A stretch of 64,000 bases of DNA from Brachionus rotundiformis (Eukaryota > Rotifera > Eurotatoria > Ploima > Brachionidae): assembly GCA_016802295.1 (NCBI GenBank), contig JAESIW010000065.1:558001-622000 (forward strand). Reading direction: 5' to 3'. Shown one piece after another: positions 10,158 through 21,866 of this stretch. A program made the translations under genes and the position numbers. The first letter of the stretch is position 1; each line of letters begins with the position of its first letter. Under the pieces are notes generated by a model. It was not told where the DNA came from and ran no database searches. It saw only the letters and a program-made list of their open reading frames with translations.

Positions 10158-13100
10158 ATGTCTCGTCCGACCACGAATCCAGCCTCGCACAAGCCATCAC
10201 CGACCCCATCCATAAACGACCATTTACAGCGTCAACTGAACAGCGCTATGTACCAGTCTCACGATCAAATGTTTATTCAATCAGGCCGTAAGCCCTCGCT
10301 ATTGTCAGGCAACACCGACTCTAGATACAACTCACAAGGCCAGAGCGCCGCCGCAGCGGCGATCGCTTCGGCTCTAGCGAATCAAAATCAGTCCCAAGTG
10401 TACAACTCGAGCGATGTAGCCAAAGCTGCTGCCATAGCAGCCACAAACTCCTATCTGAGTCAGTATCGGGGCAACACGCGCCGGCCAGGCCCTCCCCAAG
10501 AGTCGCCGTCACCTCTCAACTTCAATCCGTCTGCCATTGCAACAGTCATCTCCTCTCTTTCCTCAATAGGCATAAATCCCAATCATCCGCACTACACTCA
10601 AATCATCCAGCAGCATTTACAGCAGTTTGTGTCCAAGACTGACACTCTAAAAAGAGAGCAGCCGAGTACTCCCCAGCCAGTGGCGCCGCCTGTGGCACAT
10701 TCGTCTTCCGGACCGCCTCAAATGCTCGCTAAGAATACTGGCCAAAACCAGGCCAGTTGCTATGTACCTCAAGTTGAGGCTATCTCACCCACACCTGAGG
10801 ACCAAAAAGAAAACTCCAACTTACAAGAGTTTAAGCAGAAATTGATGAATGACATCGAACGGGTTGACAAAGATATTGCTAGCACTCAATACCAATTTGA
10901 CTTGCTTAAGAAAAAACATATGGAAATTGAGCACGAAAAGTTTAACCAAAATCATGCAGATGATTTAGCTATCAAAAATTTGACACTAGCTGAGAAGATA
11001 TATGTCGAAAATAAGGTAAATTTTTAGGAGTGTATACTGTTGATTTTTTAAATCTATATATTGATAGATATATAAGAGGTTTTTAATTATTATAAAGCAG
11101 TTTTATTTAATTTTTATTATTTTTTAAATAATTTAATAAAATGTTTCCGAATGGTTGGTTTGAAAAGTACCGGGTTTTGCGAAATTTAGTAAAGTAGAAC
11201 AGAACATGCAATTAAAAAGCTTGTAACTTTTTTCAAAAAAGTTAAAAACTAATTCTGTAAATGCAACATTGGTGCAACATACAAAGCTGCATCAACTGAC
11301 AAAGTATGCTGATGGTGTGCAAAAACTCTGCAAAATGCACTTCGCTCAAAAAAAAAGAAATCCAATTTCTGCCAAATTTGCACAGTTATCCAAGAATGTT
11401 TAAAAAATGTTGCACCATGTTGCATTCACCAACTCTTTTGAAAAAAAGTTACAAGATCTTTTAATTGCTTGTTCTGTTCTACTTTACCAAATTTCATGAA
11501 ACCTAAATATCGATTATTGAGAAATTTTCTTTTTATCAAAATTTAGAAATTTTATCTTGAAGCATCTTGTAATTATGAAAATTTATAATATCGTCTTTAT
11601 CACAGCAAGATTTAAATTAGTTCATTTTAAATTATTTCTTGATTTGGAAGAAATTATCTTCCAAAATGTATTAAATTGTTCGATGATTACAAAAATTGTG
11701 AAATGATAGCTAATGGTATTGAATTCATTAAGTTTCAACAAAATTGATCAAAAAATTCTAAAATAATTTTTAAAAGGGATTAAGAAATTTTTGTTTTTTC
11801 AATATTTTAAAAATAAGTTGAAAACATAATTGATATGGACCTTAATTAATTGAAAGAATAAATTGCATAAAAAAAATTTTATATAAATTTTCAATTCTTT
11901 GGCTTATTTTGATTATTGAATATGAAATTTTTTTGGATTTCTTAAATTAGCGCTGAGATTTTATTAGAAATGATGAGAATTATTAAATAAATTATTCTTT
12001 TGTTTTTTTTACTATGCAAATTTAATTAACAAAAATTTTCAAGATAATCTAATAAATTCACAAAACAAACACAATTTTATTAAGCAAAAAGCAATTTTTT
12101 TAATAAATTAATATCTTTTTCTAAATTTAAATTCTAAAATAATTTATTATAGAAAAAAGCTGAAGAGTCGCACCGACAAATTTTAAAGCCGTTGAATTCA
12201 AATTCGACTAAAGAAACTGTAAATAGTTCGCCAAAAACAGATGAAAGTTTCGACGAATGTATACCATTTTATCACGAATTTTATGATACCAAAATATCAC
12301 AAGATATAAGAGCACAGTGAGTAATTTTTTTCTTAAATTAGCTAAATATCAATTCTAAATGTCAATTAGATTTTATATTAAAAAAAAGACAAGAAAAATT
12401 TTTACTCCCTCAATTATGAATGAGATTTTTAATTCCTGGACAAATATTTTTTGTAAATTTAAGACTGTAAATTAAATTCGTACGGTTTAAATTATTGATT
12501 AAAAAATATATGAAAAAGATACTTTTTCATAATTTTTTTTAGATTAACTTTAATCAAGAATATCTAAGGTAAATTCAATTAGATTCTTAAAGGTATTTCT
12601 TATTTTTTTTGTTTAGTCCTACTCTATTTAATAATTTTTAAAAATAAAATTAAATTTTTTGAACAAAGCTATGAATTTTTATTAAAAAAATAAACTTTGA
12701 AAAAAAGAAGTTACGAACTTAAAAACTTTTCCATTTTTTAACATTATTATTTTATCAAGGTATGTTAAGGCTTAACGATAATAAGTAGACGAAAAAACTT
12801 GGTTAATTCAAATCTTTTTATTGTCTGTTAAACTAAGCTAAAAATATTTTACAATTTTTTTAGAGCCAAGAATTTGGAGATATTATATAAATTAAAAAAA
12901 TTAAAAAAAAAGTAATATCTATTTTATTAGAGAGTATGTAAATTTGATATTATTGAAATATAATAGACTCAAGGCCACACTATTTATAAAGTATATTTTT
13001 AGAACAAAAGTTAAAAAATAGCAATATCAAATTCAGGTTTCATTTTTATAATTTTCTGGTCCATCTAATTTTTAGCGCAATGATTTAAAAAATATTTAAT

Positions 13101-16100
13101 AAGCACGTAACAAAATCCAGTTCGAATTTCGTAATTAGAATTTAATTTTATTTATGAGATTCTTTTTTAGTTTAAGTTATCAGAGAACATAATAATAATT
13201 ATTTTTTAAATTTTAATAATCAATAAAACTCATCAAAAATTGTAAAAAATTTGATTTAATGTTAAATCTTGATCTTATATAAAACTAATTGAATTAAGTA
13301 GAAGAAAATTAGAAGGAAATCAAATGTCAAATTCAATCAATCATATCCTAAATTTACATGTTTGATCAAAATTAAAAAATTAAAAATACTTTTTATTTGG
13401 AGATAGCAGAAATTTATTCTTTTCTTTGAAAAAAAAATTTAAAAACAGTTTAACAGATCTTTTGGGTTTTAAAATATGTGTAGAAGATACTTACATTGAC
13501 TTAAATTTACAAATATTTTTCATTTAGAGTAAAAATTTTAAATTTAGAACTAAATCAAGAGAAAAATGACACTAAGTGTTTTTCAAATAATAAATTAGGT
13601 TAAATGTTATGCCTTTTCATTAAGGCGTCGTAGGAAAATTTGAAATTAGTTAAAAAACATAATTTTTTAGGAGAACAAAACTGAAAAACCAGTTTTGAGT
13701 TAACCACTTTATGATGAAATAATTTTAATATTTTTTTGTTATCCAATTTTCAAGGTTTTATTTTTTAAAACTGTTTACACGAAAACATATAAATTTGATG
13801 AAAAAATATCCATTTTATCAATTACCCTTAGTTATTTTTGTACCAAAATTCATGCTATTTATTTAAGCTTTGATTCAGTGATGAAAAAACGCTTATTGAA
13901 ATATTTCAAGCGCCAGCAATTGTATAACAAACAGCGTAAAAAGTACTTAATTGAGAAGTATGACGACATGCATATTGAGTGGCAAAATGGCTTAAATAAA
14001 TCAGAATGTGCACAAAAAAAAAGACAAAAAGAGGCAAAGAGCCGTGAATTTTATGAAAAAGTATTCCCTGAACTACGAAAACAGCGAGAAGAGCGCGAAC
14101 GCTCGGTTCATAAACACCAGCGTACACAGCCAGAAATGGACATGCTTTTGGTCGAGACCCATCAACTGACCGAAGAAGAACGCAAAAGAATGCTTGCTCT
14201 ATCAGTTGTGCCACCTGTTATCTACGACGAAATACAGTGTAAATATTCATTTGTAAATGAAAATGGCTTTGTTTCCGATCCGGTAGCTCTATTCAAGCAA
14301 TGTAGAAATGAAGTTTTCTGGAATGAGAAGGAAAAAGAAACCTTTTTGGAAAAAATGCTCATTTATGGAAAGAATTTTGATGCAATTGCTTCTTTTCTGG
14401 ACAAAAAAACAGTTGGTGATTGTATCGAATATTACTACTTGACGAAGAAAAAAGTTAACTACAAATTATTAATTAGAAAAAATCAGCGTAGAAGAAAAAA
14501 AGACATCAAGTCGAATGCGAATAATAACAATAATAATGGAGGAAATTCAAGCAGTTCTACAACAAATACTGCAAATCCTTCAATACAAACTAACAATTCA
14601 TTAAATACAAATACTAATTCAAGTTCGAGTAATTCGAACACGACCAATTCCAATAATCAAACAAACCTTAATCAATTAAATGTAAATACAATTTGCAATA
14701 ATGCAACAATGGATCAAGTCGAACTTGCAATCGACACCCAAAGTAAGCTTTTTGAACTATTTCTGCAAAGAATATGAGTTAAATTTGAATTAATTAATGG
14801 TACTTTTTTGTGTGTTTACCAAATCGAACAAAAATGAATTGAATTATTAAAATCAGCTCTGATAAACTTTGAATTTAATTTATCAAATAACTGTGTTTAG
14901 AATTCTTTCATATAAGCAATTAACCTATTTATTTATGCCTAGTAAAATAAGATTTAAATACTTAACTTTTGTTATTTACCTCTCAAATAAATAATTTCTT
15001 TTGTTAAGCACTAAAAAACTTCATATGTGTATTTGATTTTTTAAAACGATTGAAAGTAATTTTTTAAAAAGCAAAGGTTAGTGTTTATAAAAAATTAAAC
15101 GTGGAAACACAAAATAACTCAACCATTTAAGTTTGTATTTTTTTGCTTTTCTTTGTTGATTTTGGTGCAAAATGGTTATCAGACTTAAATAGGAAGAATG
15201 GATCTAAATTAAAAAAAAAAGTTGAATTTTTAAATTGAATCAGCCAGAATAAATGTTATCTTTGATTAGCTAATAAAAAAATTTGTGAATTTTTTTAAAT
15301 GTGAATATTTTTTGAATTTTATTAATTTAGTATAATGTTAGCATATTATTAATGTATGTAATTTATTCTATTTGATTTAGGTAAAAGAATAAAATTTATT
15401 TTTCTATTTAATTTAAACAAACCCTAAAAGTTTCATAAATGAAACTTATATTTTAAATGTAATAATTCATTGCTTCTAAGTTCATTGGTCATTAAAATTT
15501 TATTTTTAGAAATTTTGTCTACCAAATTCCGATTGACGTAAATTAAATGGTCTGATTTATCAAAATCGTATGCTTAATCTGATAAAAAATTTTCTTCAAA
15601 TGCCTTTTTTTTAGAAAATTAAATAATTATAATAATAATACAAGTTATAACAAGTTAGCAAGCTAGACTTGCGAAGATAGGAAACAGTAGGATTCCATCT
15701 ATGGTAACTGTGGTATGTACTGTGTTTAGAGAACAGTCACTTCCCTAGCTCTGCCTTCATCACAGTGAAGATTGTAATTCGTTAGGTTACCATTCTACTG
15801 AGCCTCAGGACTTCAGGAATCAGGAATTCTTTAAATTAAAATTTTAGCTTTATTATTTTAGCTTTATTAATAGGTTTCATTTTATTGTATAGAAATTTCA
15901 TAAAAATAACTTTAATTACTGTTAATTAAACAAAATCTGGTTTCTTCTGGACACAATTTTTAAAATAATGTGTGGACAAATTCGATTAAAAAATTAGAAA
16001 CTAAATTAATCAAGATCTGCTCCTACTTGTAAAAAATTGTTTAGTTACTTATTTTTTGCTTGAGAAATTAAGACGAATTGAGTTTATTCCTTGTAGCGAT

Positions 16101-19100
16101 TAATAACCTGTATGGCTTTGAGCTCAATTATTTTTAAAAGTACTTTTTAATGGGATTTTTAAACAATATGAAACTTTGGAAAAAAATGAACTTACTGACC
16201 AGTATTTGCTTATTAGAGCAGAGAAATTAAAACTAAAAGGATGTGCTTGTGTGGAAAAAAAACGCCAGGTGACTCAGCCTACAATTTATAAATGACATGA
16301 ATATTTAAAGATTTTATAATCTGTTTATTGAAAAAATATAATTATTTATTTATTTCGATAAAATAAAAAAGCAATTTTAATCAGATAAATGGAATAAGCG
16401 ACCAAATTGAAATAACAAAATCTATTTTCGCTTCAACGATTTTGACAACTTTTACCAATTTGAACTAATTAGATTCGATATTATAATATATGATAGAACA
16501 AAACCATGCATTTAGATTTAGACATAATTTTAAAAAAATATATAGATTTTTCAAATGATTGCTTAGTTTAAAAATTTTAGCAGGTGACTTTATATATTAC
16601 AAAATAACTTTTTAAAAATATCGTAAGATATGGCGAATCGATTAAGTTTTAATTCAAAAATTATGAAATTTATTTAGAAATTTTTATTAGGATTAGTTTT
16701 GTATCAAACTTATATCAATATTGGATTAATTTACTTATTGACTCTTGAAATGATATCTTAGTAAAAAAAATTAAATTTTCTCTATGCCATGATCGAGTTT
16801 AAAGTCCTCGTCATAATTTTATTAATTTTATTTTGAATAAAAAGTCATTAAATAAATTAAAAAATTGTTTATCTTATTGTTAATATTAATTAAGAGGAAG
16901 TTTTTCCAATCTTCGTCATTAGCACCAAATAATCTGACATAATCATAAACTGCCAATTAAGCTCAAAAGAAAAACTCGTTTCCTGGATTATGTAATTATT
17001 TATTTGAGTAAAATCAAAGTGGCTAAATAGTAAACTGAAAAATTTATTTTGTCCACAAAAATGCCAGTTTTAATTTATACTTTTTATTATTTATTTAATA
17101 ATTTTATTTGCTTAGCAACCGAATTTATTTCAATTTTTTTTTATTTTTTAAGAAAAAAACTCTGAATCAAATAACGGTAATCAAATGATGACTAATGATC
17201 AATCAACAAATCCAAATGGTGGAGAAGATAGGCCCAAAAAGGACATAAATGACCAATCTCAAAATGGCGAGAAGCGTAACGAGCCGCTTAAGAACGACAA
17301 TGGCGAGAACGAAAACGGCGATGAGGCCAACGAGGACGATGAAGATGACGAAGATGACGACAAGTCAAATTCGACCAAAAATTCCAAAAATTTCTCTCAA
17401 TCAGACAATTCGTGTATTTCTTGTAAAAAATTAAAAAATGCCAAAAAAAAGCCAAGATCAACCAAGTCTTCGCGCCGAATCGGTCTTCGTTCTGTGCCTA
17501 AAAAATACTTTTCTCTTTCAATCAGCAAACAGGCTACAGTTCGACTCGAATTCAACTTAGACATACCAGAAACAAAAGAGCCAAGTGAAGCACCAAGAAT
17601 AAGACTTTGCCTTGATTGCTTTAAAAAATTGCTGAATCGTCTAAACGAGCTTTTGACCGAGGAGCTCAAGTCTCGGCAAGAAGAGCCAAAGCAAGCCGAA
17701 AATGTAACAGCGGTGAGCGATGACGAGTATCACGATTATGACGATGACGACGAACCAGTCTCGGAGTCATCTGAGGACCCACAGGAAAACAGAATCACAT
17801 CAACCACTTCACCAAACAAGACCAAAATAGAGACCGTGTCACCAACCGAACAAATAACAATTTCCCAAAACCAATTTGACTCATCGTTTCAGGCAATCGA
17901 AAACTCAAAAGAAAAGTCCAAAATAATGAAGACCGACCACGATGACAACAACAACACAGTCGACCCAAAGGCTCCTGTAAAACAAATAAGCGAGGTAATA
18001 AACGACGCCATTAAGACAGCTTTGCAAGTAAATGTGGTCGAAAAGCCTAAATCTCCAATCGAGTCACCTGTCTCATCAACTAGCTCACAAAATTCTTCAT
18101 TTTTTGGCTCAATAACCAAGGGAATGCCTGTTCAGCCAGAAACAAAGCCAAACGATGTCAAACCACCTACAATAGACAAAAAAGAAATTATGATAAACAA
18201 ACAAAACGATACGCCTGAGGTAGCAAATGGTTACAGTGTCCTAAATGATCTTATAAGTCAACAATTGCACACTAATTTGTCCAAAATGAACACTAGTCAA
18301 CAACCAAGTCCACCAGCAGCAGCAGTGCCTGCTCAAAGTGAAGAAGCTGAATTGGACAATGAAAAAAAATACACACTTGGTAGATGGGTTGATACAATTA
18401 TTGTCAAAATGAATGATAAACCAGTAGACGAAATAGACATGCAAAAATTTAAAGATCAATTGCCCATGTCGTCAAATGAGAACAGTGCGGCGGCCAATTT
18501 GCTTAAGGCTAAAAAAGGCCAATCTGATGAGTCGAGTTGTTCAAGTGTAGCTTCATCGCCGGGAAACAAGACCAAACAAGAGATACTTATAGACTCGGAT
18601 GGCGAAGAGTCAAATACCAAAATGGACCAGCAAGCAGATGAGAAAAAAGAGTCTCAATCAAAAATTAAGAATAGAATAGAGAGTATAATTGAGAGCGAAC
18701 TGGCCAATATGAACGAAGATCAGACGCCCAGAGGCCGCACTAGTTCACTTACAATGAAATTACTGCAAGAAAATCTAACTTCACCAAAGCCAACACAGAG
18801 TCCTAATCAAACACAGGCTCAAAGTAGACCATCTCCGTCTCCAAAGCGACAATCACCTAGTGAAAAATCCGAAAATTGGATCGGATCTATGCTTGGTGGT
18901 GTCATAATGAAATCGTTGAACGAAGATCTTCCGCCACCAGTTAACATACCACCAATAGATCAAAATAGATCGCCTCACCACATTAAACAGCGCCCAGTAT
19001 CGCCTGCCAAGTCCATCCAAAAGCCCACCAAAGACCTCAACTTGATTGCTCAAGCGCGTAGCTATGGACAGCCAGTGTCGAATCAGCCGCCTCAGAATAT

Positions 19101-20319
19101 ACCTTCGTCACCAAGTCCGTCCGGCAAAAAAGGCTTCACTCCAGTTCCGCAAAAAATTCCGCCCGCCCAACCTGTTCCACATAGACCCATTGGCCAGCAA
19201 TACATGAACTACCCCATGAATAGTCCGGGACCGAGCCGCTCGGCTTCGGCTAACATATCGCCTAGCTCGATGCCACAAAATTCGGTTGCTATGTTCATAC
19301 AAAAAGAGCTGCATGATTTAGACCAACAGGGTTTTGCCAACCAGCGTTCAAGACAATACCAGCAACGACAATCAAATCAACAAATGCTATCACCATCTCC
19401 ACCACCGCAACAACAGCAACAACCCAATAGCAATCAAAATAATTCGACCAATTCGCCAAGCAGTCAAAATTCAGGTTTGACTGCATCTCAAATAGCTACC
19501 ATAATCCAAGCGGTCACGTCAGCAGCCTCTAATTCAACCAATTCGGCAGCAGCGGCTGCAGCAGCTGCCGCAGCGGCAGTAGCTTGCATGAACTCGAACA
19601 TGTTTCAGTCGGGCTCGTCAAATGGAACAGAAACTCTCATACAAAGTATTCTAAGTGCTGCTAACATGATGAATCAATATCAGCACAATTCAGAATCACA
19701 AAGTGGCAAGAAAATGTCTCATAGTTCTCAGTCGGCTCTTCATTTAATGGGCGACTCTCACGGATACCCTGCACCGCCCTCTCATCACATACCTCCCCAT
19801 CTGAGTCAGCACGACCATCATGTCAGAAGCGGCCTGAAGAGTCCCCAAATGCATCCTGGACAAATGATGCACCATTCGCCCGAGATAATCATCCAAGAGT
19901 CCGGATCTAACAATAGACACCACATGCAACCGCACCATTCGCCGTCCAAGTCCGGCTCATATAACCAGCCGCCAGTCATGATGCCTTTTCAGCATCAGAT
20001 GCCCCATCAAATGCCGCATCATGAACAACAAAGCTTTAAAAAAAGACTTTTGTCGACATCTATGGAGCAATCTATGGCAAAATCGCAACAATTTAGTCGT
20101 CCTTCAATCACTGGTTCTCACATGATACCGTCAATGCCTCCGCCGTCCGGCGCCGCTTTTCATCAACACGGAGCTTATCCGCCGCCCTCGTCCCACCATT
20201 CACAACACTTGCCGCCCAATTATCCCAAAATGCTCAAGTCTAATCAGCACTCGACAATGGGCCCCATTATGAACTCTTATCATAATCAGTATGAATACAT
20301 GTCCGATACTGAAAATTAA
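10158..20319 (+). CDS. NCOR1: NCoR/SMRT (SMRTER) family nuclear receptor co-repressor (4 exons, 1687 aa)
   Basis: Exons 10158-11015, 12153-12316, 13868-14742 and 17153-20319 join in frame. Exon 1 ends in a coiled-coil-like segment (NDIERVDKDIASTQYQFDLL) where vertebrate NCoR binds GPS2/TBL1. Exons 2-3 carry the deacetylase-activation region: FDSVMKKRLLKYFKR, REFYEKVFPELRKQREE, FVNENGFVSDPVALFK and the SANT1 helix block ending CIEYYYLTKKKVNYKLLIR (about residues 465-545). This region binds and activates HDAC3. No second SANT domain was found. The last exon is low-complexity (Gln, Ser, His, poly-Ala near 1428-1446), with GSITKGMP-type and CoRNR-like motifs (WVDTIIVKM, IESIIESEL). It ends QYEYMSDTEN, matching the SPEN-binding tail of NCoR (QYETLSDSDD). 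Large introns of 1.1-2.4 kb set it apart from its neighbours. Confidence 0.9.
11016..12152 (+). other. NCoR intron 1
   Basis: Phase-0 intron of 1137 bp starting GTAAAT and ending TTATAG. It contains the inverted-repeat element at 11171-11506; the rest is A+T-rich with no coding signal. Confidence 0.7.
11171..11506. mobile_element. MITE-like element with long terminal inverted repeats
   Basis: The left arm (about 11171-11285) and right arm (about 11405-11506) are near-perfect inverted copies over roughly 80-100 bases: GGTAAAGTAGAACAGAACA, CAATTAAAA, CTTGTAACTTTTTTCAAAA and TGCAACATGGTGCA-like blocks occur in both arms, with small changes. The centre holds no long open frame. A non-autonomous DNA transposon is the simplest reading. 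No clear target-site duplication was identified, so the superfamily is open. Confidence 0.75.
12317..13867 (+). other. NCoR intron 2
   Basis: Intron of 1551 bp, starting GTGAGT and ending ATTTAAG. The acceptor at 13867, not the nearby CAG at 13878, keeps the frame and produces the conserved sequence RAHFDSVMKKR. Nothing else is recognisable inside. Confidence 0.7.
14743..17152 (+). other. NCoR intron 3
   Basis: Intron of 2410 bp, starting GTAAGC and ending TTTTTAAG; both exons join in phase 1. It contains a G+C-richer segment with several hairpins (15655-15830) and a coding-like 58-codon frame (16122-16295). No SANT2-encoding exon was found in it. Confidence 0.65.
15655..15830. ncRNA. Candidate structured RNA or element inside NCoR intron 3
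   Basis: The base composition differs sharply from the flanks. Several pairings are visible: GCAAG/CTTGC (15658-15662 with 15668-15672), CAGTAG and ATGGTAAC (15685-15708) with GTTACCAT and CTACTG (15786-15800), ACTGT/ACAGT (15719-15737) and CTTCA/TGAAG (15755-15770). The second pairing encloses the last two, giving a branched fold. It matches no RNA family I know. An intron-encoded small RNA or a short mobile element are both possible. Confidence 0.35.
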
Positions 20320-21866
20320 ATTAAACTAAACACTGTTAGTCATTTATAATATTCTAGGGGTTTTTTGTAAAATAAGTTTTTTCGACTCATATTTTATTAT
20401 TTGTTTTTCGTTTTTAAATAAAAAAAAAAGTTAAAACTTAATGGCCTGCTAATGAATAAAAAAAAAGTGGAACTATTTAGAAAATTTTGAATTTTTTTTA
20501 TTGATTTGTTGTTTTTCATTATTTTTTTATTTTTTTCTTCAAATAAAACAATTAAGAATTTAAACTGAACTTTTTAGTTTTTTAATTGTTAAAAATAAAA
20601 GGTGTTTATTTATTTTTTTTTTAGAAAATTGCGCACTGAATTTTGGATGGAAATTGTTTTAAATGATTTATAAAAGTAGAAATTATTTATTTATTTATTT
20701 TTTAAAATACTCCTGTTAGGTTAATATTATATAAGTATTTTTTAAAAATCTATCAAATTATAAACTATTTTTTTCTTTTTTTAGGTTGGATTTTTAAAAA
20801 TTGAAAAATCTAGAAGAAAACTTTTAAAAAACTTAACCAAATAAAAAGGGTTTTTAGCTTAAGGAATTTTATTTTTTTTATTTTTTATTTTTTACTTATT
20901 TCAAAGCTTTTGTATGTTTATATCAAGTTTAATGTTTCGTGTCTTTTTGATTAATATGATGATTCAATTTTAGTTGAAGAATTTTCAAATATAATAAAAA
21001 GTGTTTTAAATAAACATATAATAATTTCTTCATATTTAAAATTTAATTTATAAATTAATTAACCATGCGCTGAAGAGGAAGTGGATGATTTTTCACAAAA
21101 TTTCTCTTTTTTTAAACTGATTAGGAAAAAATATTTCCTCTTGGATTACGCTTATTTGCATTAATGAACAGCTAACTGAACTATTTTTAAAAATTGAAAT
21201 TACAAACTGAAAATGATCTTTTAGTCTGCATATCCAATGGTGGTTTTGATTTTTTATTGATATAATATTCATCATTCCACGTTCATGGTACAGTTCTACA
21301 TTTTAGAAGGGATTTGATAAGACAAAGATGATAATTTGGTATTGCTAAAATTTCCATTTTGTTTTCTTAATTAGAATTAAATGCTTTGAACTTACATCTA
21401 GCCTTTATTATACCACACCTTTTTCATCATTTGTTGCCAACACTATAATTAAAAGATGTAATTACTTGCCAGTTAATATTATAAGACAAAAAAAGCTGTT
21501 CAAAATAAGAAAGCTTTACTAATAACTCTATTTACTTCCACTTAAGGAACAATCATTTGAATTTATTAAAAAGAGGATTCAAAAATTACTTGTATAATCA
21601 ATAAAATATTGTAAAAAATATTAAAATGTATAAATGAAATGTGGGAATTAGCATAAATTTTGAAGTTTTAAGAATATCATATCTATATTTATTTGAACTT
21701 ATAATTCTGATTTGGAACTAATAAATTTATTCATTTGATTCCGTTCGGGTCAATACATGAACTTTGTTGAATTGATAGAATATTTATTTATACCAGCTAT
21801 GCTTATCTTTTTATATATTTCTAAATAAAAAAAGATTTTCATCTGATTTTTAATTACAGATAGAAA
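20320..21866. other. NCoR 3' UTR and intergenic region
   Basis: A+T-rich. An AATAAA-type signal lies near 20416 shortly after the NCoR stop codon. No gene is recognisable before the COLGALT start. Confidence 0.5.

Noticed and set aside
13877..13880. CAG at 13876-13878 as the acceptor of NCoR exon 3.
   Set aside because: It breaks the frame with exon 2, whereas the AAG at 13867 keeps it and restores a conserved NCoR sequence.
17249..19938. Several open frames on both strands over the large NCoR exon.
   Set aside because: They are shadows of the main frame in low-complexity sequence; none has a recognisable domain.
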